64,000 bases of DNA from an uncultured Ferrovum sp. (GTDB lineage: Bacteria; Pseudomonadota; Gammaproteobacteria; Burkholderiales; Ferrovaceae). The stretch's first letter is position 1. Each line of letters starts with the position of its first letter. Below are positions 9,473 through 18,896 of this stretch, in pieces. The position numbers and the translations under genes were made by a program. The stretch covers positions 1-64,000 of the forward strand of contig CAITLJ010000024.1 in NCBI GenBank assembly GCA_903893215.1. The letters run 5' to 3'. The notes beneath the pieces were generated by a model. It made no database searches. It saw only the letters and a program-made list of their open reading frames with translations, and was not told the DNA's origin.

Positions 9473-10291
9473 ATGCGCAGCGCCCCTCTGGTTGGCATCA
9501 CCGCCTGCAACAAGGCGGGAGACGCCCTGCCCTGCCAGACCGTGGGGCTGAAATATATCGATGCCATCGCAGATGCCAGCGGTGCCTTGCCAGTGCTGGT
9601 GCCAGCACTGGGCGCCCGCTTGTCGACGGACGACTTGCTGGCGCACCTCGACGGCCTGTTCCTGACGGGCTCACCTTCGAATGTGGATCCGCGCCATTAC
9701 GACGGCACACTGCACTTCGACCCAGGACTGCTCGATCCTGCGCGCGACGCCACCACCCTGCCGCTGATCCAGGCCGCGATCGCTCAAGGCGTGCCGCTGC
9801 TGGCCGTATGCCGAGGCTTTCAGGAACTCAATGTGGCCCTGGGCGGTTCGCTGCACCAGCAGGTGCAGTCCCTGCCGGGCCATCTGGACCACCGCGCCAA
9901 CGATGACGCCCCACTCGATCAGCAGTACGGCATGGTGCACAGCGTCACCCTGGAGCCAGGCGGAAAATTGCGGGACCTGCTCAATGGCGTGACACAGATC
10001 CAGGTGAATTCGCTGCATGCGCAGGGGATTGACCGCCTCGCTGATGCCCTCGCCGTTGAGGCCCGTGCGCCCGATGGACTGATCGAAGCCGTGTGCGTGC
10101 GCAACGCCAGCACCTTTGCAATGGGCGTGCAGTGGCACCCCGAATGGCAGGTAATGCAGAACCTGCACTCCCTTGCCATTTTCCGCGCCTTCGGCGCTGC
10201 CTGTCGCGCGCGGCAACAGCAACGCGCACTGTCCGTGCAAATGGCGGCGCCCCCGCTCCAGCCAGCAACAGCCCAACCGCCCGTCCCCTAG
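9473..10291 (+). CDS. puuD: Gamma-glutamyl-gamma-aminobutyrate hydrolase
   Basis: Class I glutamine-amidotransferase-fold hydrolase of 272 residues that releases GABA and glutamate from gamma-glutamyl-GABA. The nucleophile is Cys113 in LLAVCRGFQELN. The triad is completed by His222 and Glu224 in GVQWHPEW. The N-terminal PLVGITAC and the GLFLTGSPSNVDP segment are typical of peptidase C26. It heads an operon with a TonB receptor, an aldehyde dehydrogenase and an aminotransferase, and the partner puuA-like synthetase lies on the other strand 7 kb away. Confidence 0.92.
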   Translation: MRSAPLVGITACNKAGDALPCQTVGLKYIDAIADASGALPVLVPALGARLSTDDLLAHLDGLFLTGSPSNVDPRHYDGTLHFDPGLLDPARDATTLPLIQAAIAQGVPLLAVCRGFQELNVALGGSLHQQVQSLPGHLDHRANDDAPLDQQYGMVHSVTLEPGGKLRDLLNGVTQIQVNSLHAQGIDRLADALAVEARAPDGLIEAVCVRNASTFAMGVQWHPEWQVMQNLHSLAIFRAFGAACRARQQQRALSVQMAAPPLQPATAQPPVP

Positions 10292-10322
10292 TCATTTCAT
10301 CCATTCCTTGCCGAGCCTTGCC

Positions 10323-13019
10323 ATGACCAAGCCGAACCTGCCGTCCCGCCGCCCCTCCCGCTGCCGCTCCCGGTTGGCACGCACCCTTCCTGCCCATACC
10401 CTGACCATTGCCGTGCTGGGTGCCTTGGGCGCGACCAGCGGCTGGGCAGAGGACACCGCGCCGACCGCCGATGTGGGTCAGCTCAACCGGATCGTGGTGA
10501 CCGGCTCGAACATTCGCCGCACCGACGCCGAAACACCCAGCCCGGTGCAGGTGCTGGGTGCCGAAGAGATTGCGCGCTCCGGCTACAGCAGCGTCGCCGA
10601 CGTGCTGCACAACATCACGGCCAACAACAACGGTTCGCTCGGTCAGGGCAGCCCCGGCGCCTTCGGTGCAGGCGGCAGCGGCATCTCGCTGCGTGGCCTG
10701 ACGGTGGGTGCCACCCTGGTACTGATCGACGGCCACCGAATGGCGTCCTATCCGTTGCCGGATGATGGCGAGCGCGACTTTGTCGACATCAGCTCGATCC
10801 CGATCGATGCGATCGAACGCATCGAGGTGCTGAAGGATGGTGCTTCGGCCATTTATGGCTCGGACGCGATTGCCGGGGTGGTCAATGTGATCCTGAAAAA
10901 GAAATTCGAAGGCGTCACCCTGCATGCCGAGAGCGGCACCAGTTCGCGCCATGACGGCACCACAGTCCATATCTCGGGTATTGCCGGCAAGGGCAACCTG
11001 GACAGCGATGGTTACAACACCTATCTGTCCGTGGACTTCCGCCGCCAGAGCCCGGTGGCCCTGCATGACCGCCCGGATGTGGCGAACGCCAACTGGACGC
11101 CCTATGGCGGCGCCGACCTGACCGCAAGCCCGGCCAACAACGCCTTGCAGGTGTCGCCGCGCACGCAGAACCTGAACCTGCTGGGCAAGTTCAGCAAGGC
11201 GCTGGCCAATGACTGGACCCTGGGCGTGTCAGCTTCGCTGCTCAACAGCGAAGCCACCCAGGTCGGCCTTTACAACTCGATCAGCCCGGCCAACGGCGTG
11301 GTCAATTTCGTGTTCGGTCCGAACAGCCCGATTCCGTCTCCGGCCGCCTTGACCCAGGTGATCGATCCGGCCACCGGCCAGCCTGTCAGCAACACTTTCA
11401 ACGATGTCGGCCCGCAAACCACCAAGACCCAGAGCACCAGTTACCGGCTGGTGGCCGAACTGAATGGCAACTGGGGTGAATGGGACGTACAGGCCGCCGC
11501 TGGTCTGACACGGGTGGAAACCCGTCTGAGCCTGTTCAACTTCATCAACCTGCCGGCCCTGCAGACAGCGCTGAACAGCGGCGCCTATGCCATCGGTGGC
11601 AATAACCCGGCCAGCGTTTACAGCAGCATTGCACCAGCCACCGGCAGTACCTCGCACAATGACCTGCACTTCCTGTCGATCCGCGGCAGCCGCGAACTGT
11701 TCAAGCTGCCCGGGGGTCCGCTCTCGGTCGGTGGTGGCGCCGAGCTCAACCACCGGTCGCTGGTGGAGGAGTTCCCGTCCAGCTTTGCCAACGGCCTGCA
11801 GAGCAGCAACATTTACGCCTTTGGCGCCGGTCAGCAGAACATCACGGCCGCCTACGCAGAACTGGTGGCGCCGATACTGAAGTCGCTGGAAGTGGACGCC
11901 GCCGCCCGCATTGACCATTACGATACCTACGGGTCCTCGGTGACGCCCAAGCTTGGCGTGAAGTACACCCCGCTGTCCGCGCTCACCCTGCGCGGCACCT
12001 ATTCACAGGGCTTCCGGGCCCCCAACCCGGTGGAAAGTGGCGTGTCCGGGTCCAGTGCCGGCTTTCTGCCACCGCTGGTCGACACGGCCCTGTGCCAGCT
12101 CACGGGCACCAGTCCTTGCACCATCCCGGTGGGTGGCACCGAGCTTCAGCTGCCAGGGCATAACCTGCAGCCAGAAAAGTCCAAGTCCTACACCCTGGGC
12201 GTCATCTTCGAACCGACCGACTGGGCCAACCTGTCGGTGGATTACTACGACATCCGCATCACCAACCAGATCGTATCGGTGGGCCTGTTCGGCCAGAGCC
12301 AGATCGACAATCCCAGCCTGTATGGTACCCAGCTGTATCGCGTCAACAGCCCGACAGTGGCGAATGCCGCCCCGACCAGCGCCAACGACACCATCCTGTA
12401 CGGCACCTATCCTTTCATCAACCTGGGCGAGACACGTACCAACGGGGTGGACGTCGACCTGCGCCTGAAGCTCAACGGCGGCGACTATGGCCGCTTCACG
12501 CCCGGATTGCAGTGGAGCCACATGATCGCCTACGACATCACCCGTCAGGGCGTCACCTACCAGCTGGCCGGTACCCATGGACCCAGCTTCGTGTCGACCA
12601 ACACCGGCACGCCGCGCGACCGCGCCACCCTGACGCTGGGTTGGGAAAAAGGACCGCTGGAACTCACCGGCAGTGTCAGCTACATCAGCGATTTCACCGT
12701 CACCGACCCAAGCTACGGCGTACCCGATTGTGCCACCGCACTGGCCAAGCCATTCCCGGGCCTGAATCCGCCAGCAGGCCTGTGCACGGTGGGCAGCTTC
12801 ACCGAATTCAATCTGAGCGGGCGCTATACTCTAAGCAAGCAGTGGACGCTGCGTGCCTCGGTGAACAATCTGTTCAATCGTAGCGCGCCGATCGACGCGG
12901 CAGCGTCGGGCTCGACGGGCGGTGGCGTCGCCAGTGGCGGTGCACGCTACGACCCGTCGCTGCATCAGGACGGTGTCATTGGCCGCTTTCTGACCGTAGG
13001 CGCCACCTACAGCTTTTGA
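10323..13019 (+). CDS. TonB-dependent outer-membrane receptor
   Basis: Outer-membrane active transporter of 898 residues. A signal peptide (hydrophobic core at residues 25-40, cleavage near GWA-ED at 42-43) precedes RIVVTGSNIRR and a plug domain with the NNGSLGQGSPGAFGAGG region and VEVLKDG-type signature. A 22-strand barrel follows, ending in phenylalanine (VGATYSF). The ATG at 10323 is chosen because it yields the signal peptide; the frame upstream lies in puuD. It belongs to the large-ligand receptor group seen in Xanthomonas and Caulobacter relatives, not to a recognisable siderophore class. Its place between puuD and the aldehyde dehydrogenase links it to import of a polyamine-related ligand, by inference only. 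Confidence 0.9.
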   Translation: MTKPNLPSRRPSRCRSRLARTLPAHTLTIAVLGALGATSGWAEDTAPTADVGQLNRIVVTGSNIRRTDAETPSPVQVLGAEEIARSGYSSVADVLHNITANNNGSLGQGSPGAFGAGGSGISLRGLTVGATLVLIDGHRMASYPLPDDGERDFVDISSIPIDAIERIEVLKDGASAIYGSDAIAGVVNVILKKKFEGVTLHAESGTSSRHDGTTVHISGIAGKGNLDSDGYNTYLSVDFRRQSPVALHDRPDVANANWTPYGGADLTASPANNALQVSPRTQNLNLLGKFSKALANDWTLGVSASLLNSEATQVGLYNSISPANGVVNFVFGPNSPIPSPAALTQVIDPATGQPVSNTFNDVGPQTTKTQSTSYRLVAELNGNWGEWDVQAAAGLTRVETRLSLFNFINLPALQTALNSGAYAIGGNNPASVYSSIAPATGSTSHNDLHFLSIRGSRELFKLPGGPLSVGGGAELNHRSLVEEFPSSFANGLQSSNIYAFGAGQQNITAAYAELVAPILKSLEVDAAARIDHYDTYGSSVTPKLGVKYTPLSALTLRGTYSQGFRAPNPVESGVSGSSAGFLPPLVDTALCQLTGTSPCTIPVGGTELQLPGHNLQPEKSKSYTLGVIFEPTDWANLSVDYYDIRITNQIVSVGLFGQSQIDNPSLYGTQLYRVNSPTVANAAPTSANDTILYGTYPFINLGETRTNGVDVDLRLKLNGGDYGRFTPGLQWSHMIAYDITRQGVTYQLAGTHGPSFVSTNTGTPRDRATLTLGWEKGPLELTGSVSYISDFTVTDPSYGVPDCATALAKPFPGLNPPAGLCTVGSFTEFNLSGRYTLSKQWTLRASVNNLFNRSAPIDAAASGSTGGGVASGGARYDPSLHQDGVIGRFLTVGATYSF

Positions 13020-13039
13020 TGATCTCAAGGAGTCCGGCA

Positions 13040-14542
13040 ATGGATGGCGTGACCGACTGGGCGGCCTATGCTGCCGGTTTGCAGGTGGATGGCAGGGCAC
13101 TGATTGGCGGCCAGCGGGTTAGCGCGATCGCGGGCGATACCTTCGACTGCATCTCGCCGATCGACGGGCGCAAGGTGGCTGAGGTATGTCGCGGCCAGGC
13201 CGCCGATATCGACCGCGCCGTGCAGGGCGCGCGGGTGGCGTTCGATGATGGCCGCTGGGCGCATCGCGCCCCGCGTGACCGCAAAAAGGTCATGCTGCGC
13301 TTTGCCGACCTGGTGCGGGCGCACGCCGACGAACTGGCGGCACTCGAAACCCTCGATATGGGCAAGCCGGTCGCCATGAGCCGCGCCGTGGACGTGCAGT
13401 CCGCTGCCGACTGCCTGCGCTGGTATGGCGAGGCAATTGACAAGCTGTATGACGAGGTCGCGCCTACCGCACGCACCGCACTGGCGCTGATCACGCGCGA
13501 ACCGGTCGGCGTGGTGGGTGCCATCGTGCCTTGGAACTACCCGATCCTGATGAGCAGCTGGAAGATTGCGCCGGCACTCGCCGCTGGCAACAGCGTGGTG
13601 CTCAAGCCCTCGGAAAAGGCGGCCCTCACCGCCTTGCGCCTGGCCGACCTGGCCCTGCAGGCCGGACTGCCCGACCATGTGTTCAATGTGGTGCCAGGCT
13701 TTGGTCACGAGGCAGGCCAGGCCCTGGCACTGCATGACGGGGTGGATTGCCTCGCCTTCACCGGCTCGACGCGTACCGGCAAGCAGATCGTCCAGTACGC
13801 CGGGCAAGGCCGGCTGAAGCGGGTGTTCACCGAATTGGGCGGGAAATCGCCCTTCCTGGTGCTCGATGATGCCGACGTGGAAGCTGCGGCGCGCACCTGC
13901 GCCAGCGCGATCTTTTTCAACCAGGGCGAAAGCTGCAATGCACCGTCGCGCGCGATCGTGGCGCGCGGTGTAATCGACGCCTTTACCGAGCGTGTGCAAG
14001 CACTGGCGGCCGGCTTCCAGCCAGGCGATCCATGGCAGCGTGCCACGCCGATGGGAGCGGTGGTGGACCGCACCCAGCTCGACACCGTGCTCGGTTACAT
14101 CGCCGCCGGTCTGCAGGATGGCGCCCGACTGGTGACCGGCGGCCAGCAGGTGCGCGCCGACACGGGCGGTTTTTACGTGAGCCCGACCGTATTCACGGAC
14201 GTGCAGCCCGGCATGCGCATTGCGCGCGAGGAAATTTTTGGTCCGGTGCTCTCCATCCTGCCGGCCGACTCGATCGAGGCCGCCGTGGCGCTGGCCAACG
14301 ACAGCAACTATGGCCTGGCCGCCTCGGTGTGGTCGCGCGACCTCGACCGCGCACTTACCGTGGCTCGCACGCTGCGTGCTGGCACGGTGCACGTCAACAG
14401 CTACGATGAGGACGACATCACCGTGCCATTTGGCGGCTTCAAGGATTCGGGCAACGGCCGCGACAAGTCTTTGCACGCCTTCGACAAGTACACCGAACTG
14501 AAAACCACCTGGATCCGCCTGTCGGCCGGTCTGGCGCCCTGA
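13040..14542 (+). CDS. Aldehyde dehydrogenase (PuuC-like)
   Basis: NAD(P)-dependent aldehyde dehydrogenase of 500 residues. It is expected to oxidise gamma-glutamyl-gamma-aminobutyraldehyde or 4-aminobutanal. The general base Glu265 (ELGGKSP) and nucleophile Cys299 (NQGESCNAPS) are at the standard 34-residue spacing; the NAD loop FTGSTRTGKQ and VPWNYP are present. The start is set by a strong AAGGAG at 13027-13032, seven bases before ATG 13040. In-frame ATG 13019 and TTG 13016 overlap the receptor's stop codon and have no such site. It is the third gene of the puuD operon. Confidence 0.93.
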   Translation: MDGVTDWAAYAAGLQVDGRALIGGQRVSAIAGDTFDCISPIDGRKVAEVCRGQAADIDRAVQGARVAFDDGRWAHRAPRDRKKVMLRFADLVRAHADELAALETLDMGKPVAMSRAVDVQSAADCLRWYGEAIDKLYDEVAPTARTALALITREPVGVVGAIVPWNYPILMSSWKIAPALAAGNSVVLKPSEKAALTALRLADLALQAGLPDHVFNVVPGFGHEAGQALALHDGVDCLAFTGSTRTGKQIVQYAGQGRLKRVFTELGGKSPFLVLDDADVEAAARTCASAIFFNQGESCNAPSRAIVARGVIDAFTERVQALAAGFQPGDPWQRATPMGAVVDRTQLDTVLGYIAAGLQDGARLVTGGQQVRADTGGFYVSPTVFTDVQPGMRIAREEIFGPVLSILPADSIEAAVALANDSNYGLAASVWSRDLDRALTVARTLRAGTVHVNSYDEDDITVPFGGFKDSGNGRDKSLHAFDKYTELKTTWIRLSAGLAP

Positions 14543-14556
14543 ACAGGATTCCGCCC

Positions 14557-15891
14557 ATGTCTGCCACTGCCCCCGCGTCATCTGCCTACTGGCTGCCGTT
14601 CACGCCAAACCGCTACTTTGCCGAACACCCGAAAATCCTGGCCGGCGCCAAGGGGGCGTACTACACCACCAGCGACGGCCGCACGCTGTTCGATTCCTTG
14701 TCAGGACTGTGGTGCAGCCCGCTCGGCCACGCGCATCCGGCAATTGCCGCCGCTTTCGCGCGCCAGCCGCACGTCCTCGACTTTGCGCCTTCGTTCCAGT
14801 TCGGCAACCCGCAGGCCTTTGCGCTGGCCGAGCGGGTGGCAGACCTGGCGCCGGGTTCGCTCGACCATGTGTTCTTCGTCAACTCTGGGTCGGAAGCGGT
14901 CGACACCGCGATCAAGCTGGCGATTGCCTATCACCGCGCACGTGGTCAGGGCCAGCGCTTCCGCATCATCGGTCGCGAGCGCGGCTATCACGGCGTCGGC
15001 ATTGCAGGGATCTCGGTCGGCGGCATGGTGGCCAACCGCAAGACCTTTGCCCCATTGATGATGAATGGTGTGGATCACCTGCGCCATCCCTGGGATCCGG
15101 CCGAGATGGCATTCTCGCGCGGCCAGCCCGCCTGGGGCGCGCACCTGGCCGAGGACCTGGAACGACTGGTGGCCCTGCATGACGCTTCCACCATTGCGGC
15201 GGTGATCGTGGAGCCGGTGCAGGGCTCGACAGGCGTGCTGGTGCCGCCACAAGGCTACCTGCAGCGGCTGCGCGAGATCTGCACCAGGCACGGCATCCTG
15301 CTGATCTTCGACGAGGTGATCACTGGTTATGGGCGACTGGGTACTCCCTTTGCCGCGCAAGCCTTCAACGTGCAACCCGATCTGCTGACCTTCGCCAAGG
15401 CGATCACCAACGGCACCATCCCGTTGGGCGGCGTGCTGGTCGATCGCAACGTCCGTGACACCATCCTGCATTCCGACAGCCCGGCGCATGCCCCGGAATT
15501 TTTGCATGGCTACACCTACTCGGGGCATCCGATGTCCTGCGCGGTGGGTCTGGCCACGCTGGATGCCTATGCCAGTGAAGGCCTGTTCCAGCGCGCAGCC
15601 GAACTCGCCCCGATATTTGAAGCGGCGGTACACAGCCTGCGCGGCACCCCGGGCGTCACCGACATCCGCAATACAGGACTGATGGCCGCGGTAGAACTCG
15701 CCCCCGTGCCGGGCAAACCAGGCCTGCGCGGCTTCACCACGTTCGAGCATGGTTTCAACAACGACATCCTGCTGCGTGCTGCGGGTGACGCGATCAGTCT
15801 GGCACCTCCGTTCATCTCCACGGCGGACCAGATCCACAGCATGGTCGACAGCCTGCGCCTGGCGATCACGGCGGCGCAGGCGGCCGGCTAG
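14557..15891 (+). CDS. Class III omega-amino-acid:pyruvate aminotransferase
   Basis: PLP-dependent aminotransferase of 444 residues resembling beta-alanine/omega-amino-acid:pyruvate transaminases. The PLP lysine is Lys281 in TFAKAITNG. VNSGSEAVDTA, YHGVG, the metal-independent FDEVITGYGR and the C-terminal AAGDAISLAPPF fit the family. It starts 14 bases after the aldehyde dehydrogenase and closes the operon, so it likely handles GABA, beta-alanine or a related product. Substrate choice is inference. It converges with the spuC-like gene, leaving 24 bases between stops and no clear terminator. Confidence 0.9.
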   Translation: MSATAPASSAYWLPFTPNRYFAEHPKILAGAKGAYYTTSDGRTLFDSLSGLWCSPLGHAHPAIAAAFARQPHVLDFAPSFQFGNPQAFALAERVADLAPGSLDHVFFVNSGSEAVDTAIKLAIAYHRARGQGQRFRIIGRERGYHGVGIAGISVGGMVANRKTFAPLMMNGVDHLRHPWDPAEMAFSRGQPAWGAHLAEDLERLVALHDASTIAAVIVEPVQGSTGVLVPPQGYLQRLREICTRHGILLIFDEVITGYGRLGTPFAAQAFNVQPDLLTFAKAITNGTIPLGGVLVDRNVRDTILHSDSPAHAPEFLHGYTYSGHPMSCAVGLATLDAYASEGLFQRAAELAPIFEAAVHSLRGTPGVTDIRNTGLMAAVELAPVPGKPGLRGFTTFEHGFNNDILLRAAGDAISLAPPFISTADQIHSMVDSLRLAITAAQAAG

Positions 15892-15915
15892 CGCAGGCGG
15901 TCTGCACCCGGCGCA

Positions 15916-17352
15916 TCAGCGCCAGCCGCGCGATGTCACTTCACTGAGGGTCAGATCAAGGCAGTGACGGATCAGTGCGATCAGTTCGTCGATCTGCCCG
16001 CGCGTGATCACCAGCGGCGGCGAGATGATCATGCGGTCGCCCACTGCACGCATGACCAGACCATTGTTGAAGCAGAAGTCACGGCACAGCATGCCCACCT
16101 CGAGTGCGGGATCAAACGCACGGCCCGTGGCCGCATCAGCCACCAGTGCCAGGCCGGCCACCAGTCCGCAGGTTTCGGCGTGCCCCACCAGCGGGTGGTC
16201 GATCAAGGCCTCGAAATGCTGCTTGAGATACGGGCCCACATCCTCACGCACATGGCGCGGCAAGTCCTGCCCTTCGATGATGTCCAGGTTGGCCAGCGCC
16301 ACTGCGCAGGCCACCGGATGCCCGCTGTAGGTATAGCCGTGATTGAAATCCCCGCCCTGGTCCACCAGCGCCGAGGCTACCCGGTCACCCACCAGCACGC
16401 CCCCCAGCGGGATGTAACCGGAAGTGACCGCCTTGGCGAACGTGATCAGGTCCGGGCGGGTACCGAAATACTCGCATCCGAACCAGTGCCCCAGACGACC
16501 AAAACCGCAGATCACTTCGTCGGAGACCAGCAGGATGCCGTACTTGTCGACGATGCGCTGTATCTCCGGCCAGTAGGTGGCGGGCGGAATGATCACCCCA
16601 CCGGCTCCCTGTACCGGCTCGGCAATGAACGCCCCGACGCGTTCCGGCCCCACCTCCAGGATCTTCTCTTCCAGCCAACGTGCAGCGCGCAGGCCGAACG
16701 CGTCCGGTGACTCGCTGCGGTCGCTGCCAAACCAGTACGGCTGACCAATATGCACGATGTCGGGAATTGGCAGGCCACCCTGCGCGTGCATGTAATCCAT
16801 GCCAGAGAGTGAAGCACCACCCATGGTCGAGCCGTGATAGCCGTTGATGCGCGAAATGATCACCGAGCGCTGCGGCTGGCCCTGCAGATCCCAGTAGCGC
16901 CGCACCATGCGGATTACCGTGTCATTGCCCTCCGATCCCGAGTTGGCAAAAAACACCTTGCTGAAGCCGGATGGTGCCAGCCGCACCAGACGACTGGCCA
17001 GGTCAATCGCCGGTACCACGGTGGTCTTGAAAAAACTGTTGTAGAAAGGAAGCTGCTGCATCTGCGCGTAGGCCGCCTCGGCCAGGGTGTGCTGGCCGTA
17101 ACCCACCGCAACGCACCAAAGGCCCGCCATGGCATCCAGCATGCGGTGCCCCTCCGAATCCCACACGTAGATACCCTCGCCACGCACCACGACCCGTGCA
17201 CCGCGCGCGGCCAGCGCCTTGGTATCGGTGAAGGGATGCAGGAAACTGGCGCTGTCACGTGCCTGCAGGTCCGCCGTGTCAAACCTTGGGGTGCCGGCAG
17301 ACGGGGCATCGGCAGGCTGGCCGGCCGGGCCGGCAGTGTCAAAGGAGTTCAC
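15916..17352 (-). CDS. Putrescine:pyruvate aminotransferase (SpuC-like)
   Basis: Class III PLP aminotransferase of 478 residues, closest in pattern to SpuC, which moves the amino group of putrescine to pyruvate to give 4-aminobutanal and alanine. LHPFTD near residue 38, FFANSGSEGNDT, and Lys307 in TFAKAVTSG are diagnostic; the C-terminal VGDRMIISPPL is typical. The start is GTG at 17352, with a GAGG ribosome-binding site that overlaps the stop of the puuA-like gene ten bases upstream. The two form one minus-strand operon. Confidence 0.88.
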   Translation of the reverse strand: MNSFDTAGPAGQPADAPSAGTPRFDTADLQARDSASFLHPFTDTKALAARGARVVVRGEGIYVWDSEGHRMLDAMAGLWCVAVGYGQHTLAEAAYAQMQQLPFYNSFFKTTVVPAIDLASRLVRLAPSGFSKVFFANSGSEGNDTVIRMVRRYWDLQGQPQRSVIISRINGYHGSTMGGASLSGMDYMHAQGGLPIPDIVHIGQPYWFGSDRSESPDAFGLRAARWLEEKILEVGPERVGAFIAEPVQGAGGVIIPPATYWPEIQRIVDKYGILLVSDEVICGFGRLGHWFGCEYFGTRPDLITFAKAVTSGYIPLGGVLVGDRVASALVDQGGDFNHGYTYSGHPVACAVALANLDIIEGQDLPRHVREDVGPYLKQHFEALIDHPLVGHAETCGLVAGLALVADAATGRAFDPALEVGMLCRDFCFNNGLVMRAVGDRMIISPPLVITRGQIDELIALIRHCLDLTLSEVTSRGWR

Positions 17353-17362
17353 GCTGGCGTCC

Positions 17363-18730
17363 TCATACGTGCAACAGCAAGTGTTCGCGTTCCCAGGGGC
17401 TAATCACCTTCATGAATTCCTCCAGTTCGGCTTCCTTGACCTGCTTGTAGATTTCGACGAAGCGCTCGCCCAGCACCTCGCTGACCGCGCGGTCATCATC
17501 GATCGAGCGCAGCGCCTCGTTCAGGCTGGAGGGCAGGTCAAAGTCGGCGGCATAGGCACTGCCGCGCTGCTCGGTGGTCGGCTTGATTTCCTGCACCATG
17601 CCCAGGTAACCGCACGCCAGCGTGGTGGCCAGCGCCACATAGGGATTGGCATCGGCCCCCACCACCCGGTTTTCGATGCGCCGGTTGTCGCTGTCGGAAT
17701 GCGGCAGGCGCAATCCCACCGTACGGTTGTCATACCCCCATTGCAGGTTGATCGGCGCCGTGGAGTGACGGGTGAGCCGGCGATAGGAGTTCACATACGG
17801 CGCCAGCAGGATCATCACCTTGGGCAGGTATTTCTGCAGCCCCCCGATAAAGTGATAAAAGTGGTCCGACGGGCTGCCGTCGTCCTTGCTGAAGATGTTG
17901 CGCCCGGTCACGCTGTCCACCACCGACTGATGGATGTGCATGGCCGAACCCGGCTCGCCCTCCATCGGCTTGGCCATGAAGGTGGCATACATGTCGTGGC
18001 GGATGGCCGCCTCGCGCAGGCTACGCTTGAAATAGAACACCCGGTCGGCCAGCGCCAGCGGGTCACCGTGCAGGAAGTTGATCTCCATCTGGCCAGCACC
18101 GATCTCGTGGATCAGCGTATCGATGTCGAGCTCCTGGGCGGCGCAGTAATCGTAGATATCCTCGAACAGCGGATCAAATTCGTTCACCGCATCGATCGAG
18201 TACACCTGACGCGAGGTTTCCGGACGACCACTTCGGCCTACCGGCGGACGCAGCGGTTGCACCGGGTCCACGTTGCGGGCAATCAGGTAGAACTCGAGTT
18301 CGGGCGCCACCATGGGACGCATGCCCAGCTTGTCATAGCACTTCAACACCCGGCGCAGCACCGAGCGCGGTGCAAAGTCCACATAATGACCGTCGCGGAA
18401 ATAGCAGTCGTGGATCACCTGCGCCGTGGGGTCGGTGGCCCAGGGCACCACACACACGGTAGTGGGGTCGGGGCGCAGGAACATGTCGTGATCCACCTGG
18501 GCAATGATGCTTTGGTACGCCTCGGTGGCCGGCTGCTCGCCCGTCACGGTCATGCCCAGCACCGCCTCGGGCAGACGCATGCCACGCTCCACGGTAAATT
18601 TTTCACGCGGCAGAATCTTGCCGCGTGCGACGCCGGTCAGGTCAGGGACCAGGCACTCAATCTCGGTGATCCTGCGTTCATTCAACCAAAGTTCAAGATC
18701 ATTGAAACTTTTCTGTTCGGCGCTATCCAT
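17363..18730 (-). CDS. puuA: Glutamine-synthetase-family gamma-glutamylpolyamine synthetase
   Basis: Glutamine-synthetase-fold ligase of 455 residues. It is expected to join glutamate to putrescine or another polyamine using ATP. It contains APELEFYL, the metal-binding [17 protein letters not shown] and the glutamate/ATP site [11 protein letters not shown]. It lacks the C-terminal adenylylation segment of GlnA and is shorter, as PuuA-type enzymes are. The ATG at 18730 follows an AAGGGAG site; the longer frame upstream is not coding. It is cotranscribed with the spuC-like aminotransferase and lies opposite puuD, which supports polyamine use over nitrogen assimilation. Confidence 0.85.
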   Translation of the reverse strand: MDSAEQKSFNDLELWLNERRITEIECLVPDLTGVARGKILPREKFTVERGMRLPEAVLGMTVTGEQPATEAYQSIIAQVDHDMFLRPDPTTVCVVPWATDPTAQVIHDCYFRDGHYVDFAPRSVLRRVLKCYDKLGMRPMVAPELEFYLIARNVDPVQPLRPPVGRSGRPETSRQVYSIDAVNEFDPLFEDIYDYCAAQELDIDTLIHEIGAGQMEINFLHGDPLALADRVFYFKRSLREAAIRHDMYATFMAKPMEGEPGSAMHIHQSVVDSVTGRNIFSKDDGSPSDHFYHFIGGLQKYLPKVMILLAPYVNSYRRLTRHSTAPINLQWGYDNRTVGLRLPHSDSDNRRIENRVVGADANPYVALATTLACGYLGMVQEIKPTTEQRGSAYAADFDLPSSLNEALRSIDDDRAVSEVLGERFVEIYKQVKEAELEEFMKVISPWEREHLLLHV

Positions 18731-18745
18731 GCTCGACTCCCTTGT

Positions 18746-18763
18746 GTCTTCCGGCTGGAAGAC
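18746..18763 (-). promoter_or_regulatory. Leader hairpin before the puuA-like gene
   Basis: A perfect 7-bp inverted repeat, GTCTTCC-GGCT-GGAAGAC, lies directly before the ribosome-binding site of the puuA-like gene. It could be an operator or a translational leader hairpin. No copy of the puuD-promoter repeat is present in this divergent region. Confidence 0.35.
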
Positions 18764-18896
18764 CGTTTGCGCAGGCGCTGTGAACCGTCTTTTACCGCCG
18801 GCGGCCGTGCATTCTGCACAGTTCAATGTACCAGAGGCCGGCAAGCCGCCAAAACCGAGCGGAACCGCGGCGGACCAGCTAAAATGGAGGGCTATC

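Noticed and set aside
7989-9551. A 520-codon plus-strand open frame opposite the MidA-like methyltransferase
   Set aside because: It mirrors a gene with clear SAM-binding motifs; the translation has no recognisable motif and runs through the puuD promoter into puuD in another frame.
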